Positions 59,597 through 64,000 of a DNA stretch of 64,000 bases are shown piece after piece. Position 1 is the stretch's first letter. Each line of letters begins with the position of its first letter. This DNA comes from Mesodorylaimus sp. YZB2_4 (Eukaryota; Nematoda; Enoplea; Dorylaimida; Dorylaimidae), in the NCBI GenBank assembly GCA_030248295.1, contig JASANH010001727.1, forward strand, positions 659,453 to 723,452, given 5' to 3'. The translations under genes were made by a program, and so were the position numbers. Under the pieces are notes generated by a model. That model did not search any database, was not told where the DNA came from, and saw only the letters and a program-made list of their open reading frames with translations.

Positions 59597-59700
59597 AGTG
59601 AGTGCTTTCTGAGGGTCTGTGGGCCTGATGAAGTGAACAATGACATGCAGTGCGCGCCAAACCTGTCCGTAATTCTTTGCACCCTGATGCTGTGTCCTGA
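59597..59700 (+). CDS. Orphan Cys-rich exon candidate
   Basis: Bounded by an acceptor TTATGCTTTAG and a donor GAG|GTAAGA. One frame is fully open: SECFLRVCGPDEVNNDMQC, then LSVILCTLMLCPE, with five cysteines. No partner exons or family found; it may be a remnant. Confidence 0.3.
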
Positions 59701-62700
59701 GGTAAGATCTCAATTCTGTGGCTGCGGGGCAGCCATGAGCCTTTATTCTGAATTTGACCCGTTTTATTTTTACACCCTTTTTCACCAGAATCTTCTATCA
59801 TCTTCGCACCCATGGGCTGACAGGCTCATTTTCGTAGTCTTGCCTCGCGTTCGCGGCAACATACAGTGTAAGTAAGTACTGTAGTGTAAGATATTCTCTC
59901 AACGACGCATTTTAATATGTTCTATAAGTTAGCCAAAAAATGTGTCCTGATAGTTCGAAAATAGCGTTGTCTAGCAGATGTTGCCGAATAGGGCTGTTTT
60001 GAGCAAGACTGTTGCAAAGAATGGATAATATTTTCTATTCCACCATCCAAAGACCGTAGTATCCGTTTTTCATTCTGTTGCTGCGCATTTTTAGAAAACT
60101 CCTTTGGCGAAACGATTTCTTAAATTTACAGACCATATTTTTTCACGACAAAGGCAAAATAATAAAGGCATGAAAAGTGGTTTCGGAATCATTCGACGAG
60201 AAAAATACCGCGAGCACATACTAGAACACCCCGACCCGAGAATAATCACGTCAACTGTGACTCCGAAACATGCATGAGTATAATTATGTTTTTATTCCTC
60301 AAAACTTCGACATGATTGTACAACACCAAATAACATTTTTTTTCATCAGTCGCTCTTCCTTTGAGTCAGTGAGAAAGCCCGCCCCCCCCCCCCCCTTTGC
60401 GCATCTTAGTGAATCCGGGAACTTATACGGTTTTCTGGCAGCTCTATCGTATACTCTTCCGAAAATGGTTAATAATGGACATATGTTCAGGTATCTGACT
60501 AGAAAGTGTGCTTTACCTCGTGTCTTCTTGCGATGGGGATCGAAGGCCAAAGCTGGCTGGCTCATTTTTTGTGTAGTTATTGCAACATCATGCTGCAGGA
60601 AATTCTTGGTTCTTTGTCATGGATGAACTGTATTAATCAGCACAAAAGCAGACTTAAGCAGGGGGCAATTCTAACTGCTTTTTTCTCTTTGTTGACATTC
60701 ACCAGGCTGTCAATTTTTTATCCAAAGCTTTCACCCCTATCCATGGGGGGCGCGGTAGCGTCCCCTATGTACAGTAGTAGATGTGCCACACCAACAACGA
60801 TATCTCAACAGCCTGATATCGTAAGGCAATGAAAATTTGTTTCTTAGCGTAACTTTACACTAGATTGAGCACTTTAGAAGGAATTTCCAAAATCTCTATC
60901 CGTTCGGGCTCCACTCATACTAAGCGTGCGAGGGCGAAAATTCCGACTGGTTTTTTATTTTCGCTATAACTCGCGGACCGTGCGGCTAAAACTGATGAAA
61001 TTCGGTACGTATATGAGGGACTAGTTGGGGAAGGTGTGTACTGAAAATCTTTTCAAAATCTTCACTGGTTATTCTTCTATGAGCAGAAACGTGTCCGCGT
61101 CATATATGTATGTATGTATGTATGGACCCGATAGATCACAACGCCCATCTGGAGCTGCGTGAGAGCGGGGGATTCAACAGCTATATGCTCAAACGACAGG
61201 GTAACATTTCTGCTGGTGCCTTTTGGCATTTTTCTGACCAGATATTGCCCCAGATTGCTGTAGGGTCCTCAGAAGGGGGTCCACTCGGGCAAAATTATCA
61301 TTTTTTGCACTTCCGGACCTCATAAAAACCATCTGGAGAGGCGCGGGGCAACTTTTTATGGCTCAATCGAGTCAGGGAGGGACGGGGAGCAATTCCTGAC
61401 CAAAAAATGTCACTTGTTACAAAAGTTAAAAGTTTTGGTTTTTGTTGGGGGTCCATTTGAACAGAAAAACTCGAAAAATTTGAAAACGCAGAAAAATTGT
61501 GCTCGAACGCGGCCAGTCCTCGAGGGGGTATATTAGGTGGGTGGAGAAGAGTCAGGACCGGAAAAGGAGTGAAACTAGCAAAAAATTCATGAAATGAAAC
61601 TGGGAAAGGTAGTACATGTGTTTGATGCGCCTTTTGAGCAGGCCAGTCCAGGCTGACAAAAGGTGATCAAGGAAGATCCTGCCTGGCTACTGGCTGGTCA
61701 CATGTACTCGCGGTTTTAGGGATGACAAGTAGACCACAACAACTAGCCTTATTTATGTCACCGGCCATGCCAGATGCTACTCTGAGCAATTCTGATGCGT
61801 TAAGGTATTGTTCCAGAAGCAGCGGATTCTGCTTGATGCTTTCGTGATCGCGATAAAGTCAAGCACGAGAAGCAAGTCCGGCACCTCATTTCGCATTGCC
61901 TATCCAGACATCAGGGAATGCGCAATAAATAGGGACTGAGCTGTCATTTCCCATTTTTATCAAATATATTCTGGCCGAATGTCCTTTTGCTGTCTCTGAA
62001 TGCCAAGGATATGCGAATCTTGCAATACAGCGTCTGGCGCCAGGATGATGATCCCTCCAGCTATTCGCAATAGACCCCAAAAGGTGCACAGCCGTTTAAC
62101 TCTCCGAAAATGTCAGGGCCTCAAGAATGGGTAGCTACTGTAGATCTAGCTGGGAGGCTTCTGCTGACCAGGCGTATAAATCTCGCAGGTAGGTACTCAA
62201 GTAAAACTTTCCCGCAAAGCATAATGGCTTAGGGACTTTAGAGGGAGCTTGTTTCACGACTTCCAAATGCTTTATTATGGACTCGATTACAAGTTCATGA
62301 AATTACAGCGTGTTAGCTTTGAGCTCCAGAGTTCATTGGGCGACGCATGCAATAATTGAAAACTGGGTTATCCACTGCAAAAGGTAATATAGATCAGGAA
62401 AAGAAGTTTATCCTGTCTTATCGACTCCCCACCGACACGAGGCAACAGAAAGACAGAGCGCGTTTGCGATCCAAAAGCAGTGTCAGCAAAAGCTAGCGTG
62501 GACACATCGACAGGTCCACGCGTTCTTGCCTGAATTTGCAAATCTCAGTTTTTAGGCAATCTAGCAGACGACAGAACTCACGACTCACTGATTCACGACA
62601 AAGAGCTAAAACTCTGAACACTGTTTTAAGAATATGCCCAACTGGGACTGACCGTGAGAAAAAAGTCTTCCTGTACCGGTATGTAAATTGAAATATATAC

Positions 62701-63847
62701 TGCCACTATACACTTGTGTGTTCAACATTCCGGGCATGTGTTACCTGGGCTCCTTGCCCTATCGGCTAACTGCTGGATAATCTGAGGATATGTGGAGAAC
62801 ATCTGCAGCAGGAGAAAACCAGTGCTCACTGAATTCCTCTGCAGACCCAAAATCCATCCATGGATGTCACCGAATTCATCTTCACTTTGAAGTAATATTT
62901 ATAAGCACTCATAAATTTCATGAATTAGGTCAAAAGCGCCAGGCACGCAAAACATCCCATTGTCTGAATTTCGTTGTGCCCCATTGCTGCAAGACTGTCT
63001 TACGAAGCTGCAAATTCATCAAAATTCCAGCCTGAGTAGGAGATTGCGCAATTGAAAGAGAGACCTGTCCTGCAAGTATAATAACATTTTTCACAACACA
63101 GTCCCTGAAATATCCACTATAATACAAGAGCTGCAGATGTGAGCATTTTCTAGCAGCCACCTTCCCCAAGCTGGTGACATAAATGAGGCTAGTTGTTCTG
63201 GTCCAACTGTCTACCCTAAAACCGCGAGTACATGTGACCAGCCGGGTGACGGGCCGTACGTGCTGCAGCATATAATTTTTGGTGATCATTAACCTCAAGA
63301 ACCAGAGCTAGATCATTAGGCATACAGAATGCAAACTCGACCACTCATCAAATACAAGGTGGGTACGTCGACTGAAGAAGAAGTTTTATGAAGCCTTGCT
63401 AAACCTAACACGCTTCTTACAAGTCGTCAGAGAAATTCCTAATAGGTGAAGCGACCAGGAATTTTTTTAAATTCATAATGTCTCCTTACTTCATAGCCTT
63501 GTTCAGGTGTGAATTGATGCTCCTTCAATTCATCACGCTGCGCCTGATTACACCGCATTTTTTGCTCCAGACACAACACGAGAAAGCAACACCTGCCGCA
63601 TCAACCATAAATCATAAAAAATAATTGGAACAGACAAAGTGAGACACGGAAGTTCGGGAGCTCCTGCACTGGTATTACTGTATTCTCGATTTAAAGCCCA
63701 CTTTTAACTTGTTTACGCTGTGTTTATATACAGTTAGTTCATTTGTATGCAGTTTTTGTTCCACAGCATATGCTGGACTTATCATTTATAGGTATATAAC
63801 AGGAAAACCAAGCAAGTCCGACAGTGCAGTTGTGCTACGCTGTGATC
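59701..63847. other. Divergent intergenic region; repeats, no firm gene
   Basis: C-homopolymer at 60380-60397. A (TATG)n microsatellite at 61107-61123. Two inverted copies of a 72-bp block (61693-61764 and 63171-63243). A minus frame at 62930-63298 containing the second copy looks mildly protein-like (VTCTRGFRVDSWTRTTSLIY) but has no known motif. Confidence 0.45.
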
Positions 63848-64000
63848 ATGTCTTTGTCGAGTCTTATCCTCTTCACCTTCATCCCTCGAATTATCGCCCA
63901 GCAATGGACAAAGATGCCTGGCACTGCTACCCAAATATCGACCAATGTCGACACTGTCACCATGGTCGACACCGCCGGATACATTCACACATGGAATGGC
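63848..64000 (+). CDS. Secreted tectonin-repeat protein, paralogue, 5' end only
   Basis: 51 codons to the window edge. Signal peptide MSLSSLILFTFIPRIIA, then QQWTKMPGTATQISTNVDTV and GYIHTWNG, the first tectonin blade. It aligns position for position with the first exon of the gene at 58918 (RQWTLLPGATVKSIS..GFLAEWNG). A TATA-like TTTATATAC lies about 125 bp upstream (63722-63730). Same family as its divergent neighbour, about 5 kb away. Confidence 0.8.
   Translation, partial: MSLSSLILFTFIPRIIAQQWTKMPGTATQISTNVDTVTMVDTAGYIHTWNG

Overview
The window is nuclear DNA from an invertebrate metazoan. Genes have spliceosomal introns with GT..AG ends, many only 40-85 nt long, often ending in TTTTCAG or TTTTAG. 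It carries typical animal genes (Rab6, Elp3, a DEG/ENaC channel, tectonin-type lectins) and many eukaryotic mobile elements. I cannot name the species. The tiny introns would fit a nematode-like or other compact ecdysozoan or spiralian genome, but that is inference.

Layout. 1-548: 3' part of a Rab6 GTPase gene (minus). 549-10650: no gene I can identify; it holds a foldback/MITE-like element (3128-3853), a homopolymer-corrupted stretch (4243-4545) and diverged repeats. 10653-13466: complete five-exon Elp3 gene (plus). 13467-18849: minisatellite, an exact 59-bp duplication, a possible small secreted peptide and a tRNA-derived SINE. 18850-30600: complete Ty3/gypsy-type LTR retrotransposon (minus), 11.75 kb, with nearly identical LTRs, intact gag and pol, a textbook -1 frameshift signal, and a PWWP domain where chromoviruses carry a chromodomain. 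31434-33355: 5'-truncated LINE with a single stop in its RT reading frame. 34197-36062: remnant of a Polinton/adintovirus-like packaging-ATPase region, hit by a SINE. 36063-44420: fragments (C-type lectin, Ulp1-like protease, unidentified exons). 44421-54230: one large 12-exon DEG/ENaC channel gene (minus). 56221-56428: chain of DNA/RNA hairpins. 58016-58918 and 63848-end: two divergent paralogous secreted tectonin genes.

The most notable objects are the PWWP-tailed retrotransposon, which may read the host H3K36-methyl mark for integration, and the DEG/ENaC channel. The channel's exons can be joined in phase from TM1 through FPAVTICN, a Cys-rich block and about 1,500 mucin-like residues to the canonical Cys-rich ectodomain and TM2, giving a predicted 2,195-residue protein. 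Other notable signals are a set of covarying hairpins and a SINE whose 3' end resembles the LINE in the same window.

All gene models were made by eye from splice signals, reading phase and remembered family motifs. No alignment or database search was run.
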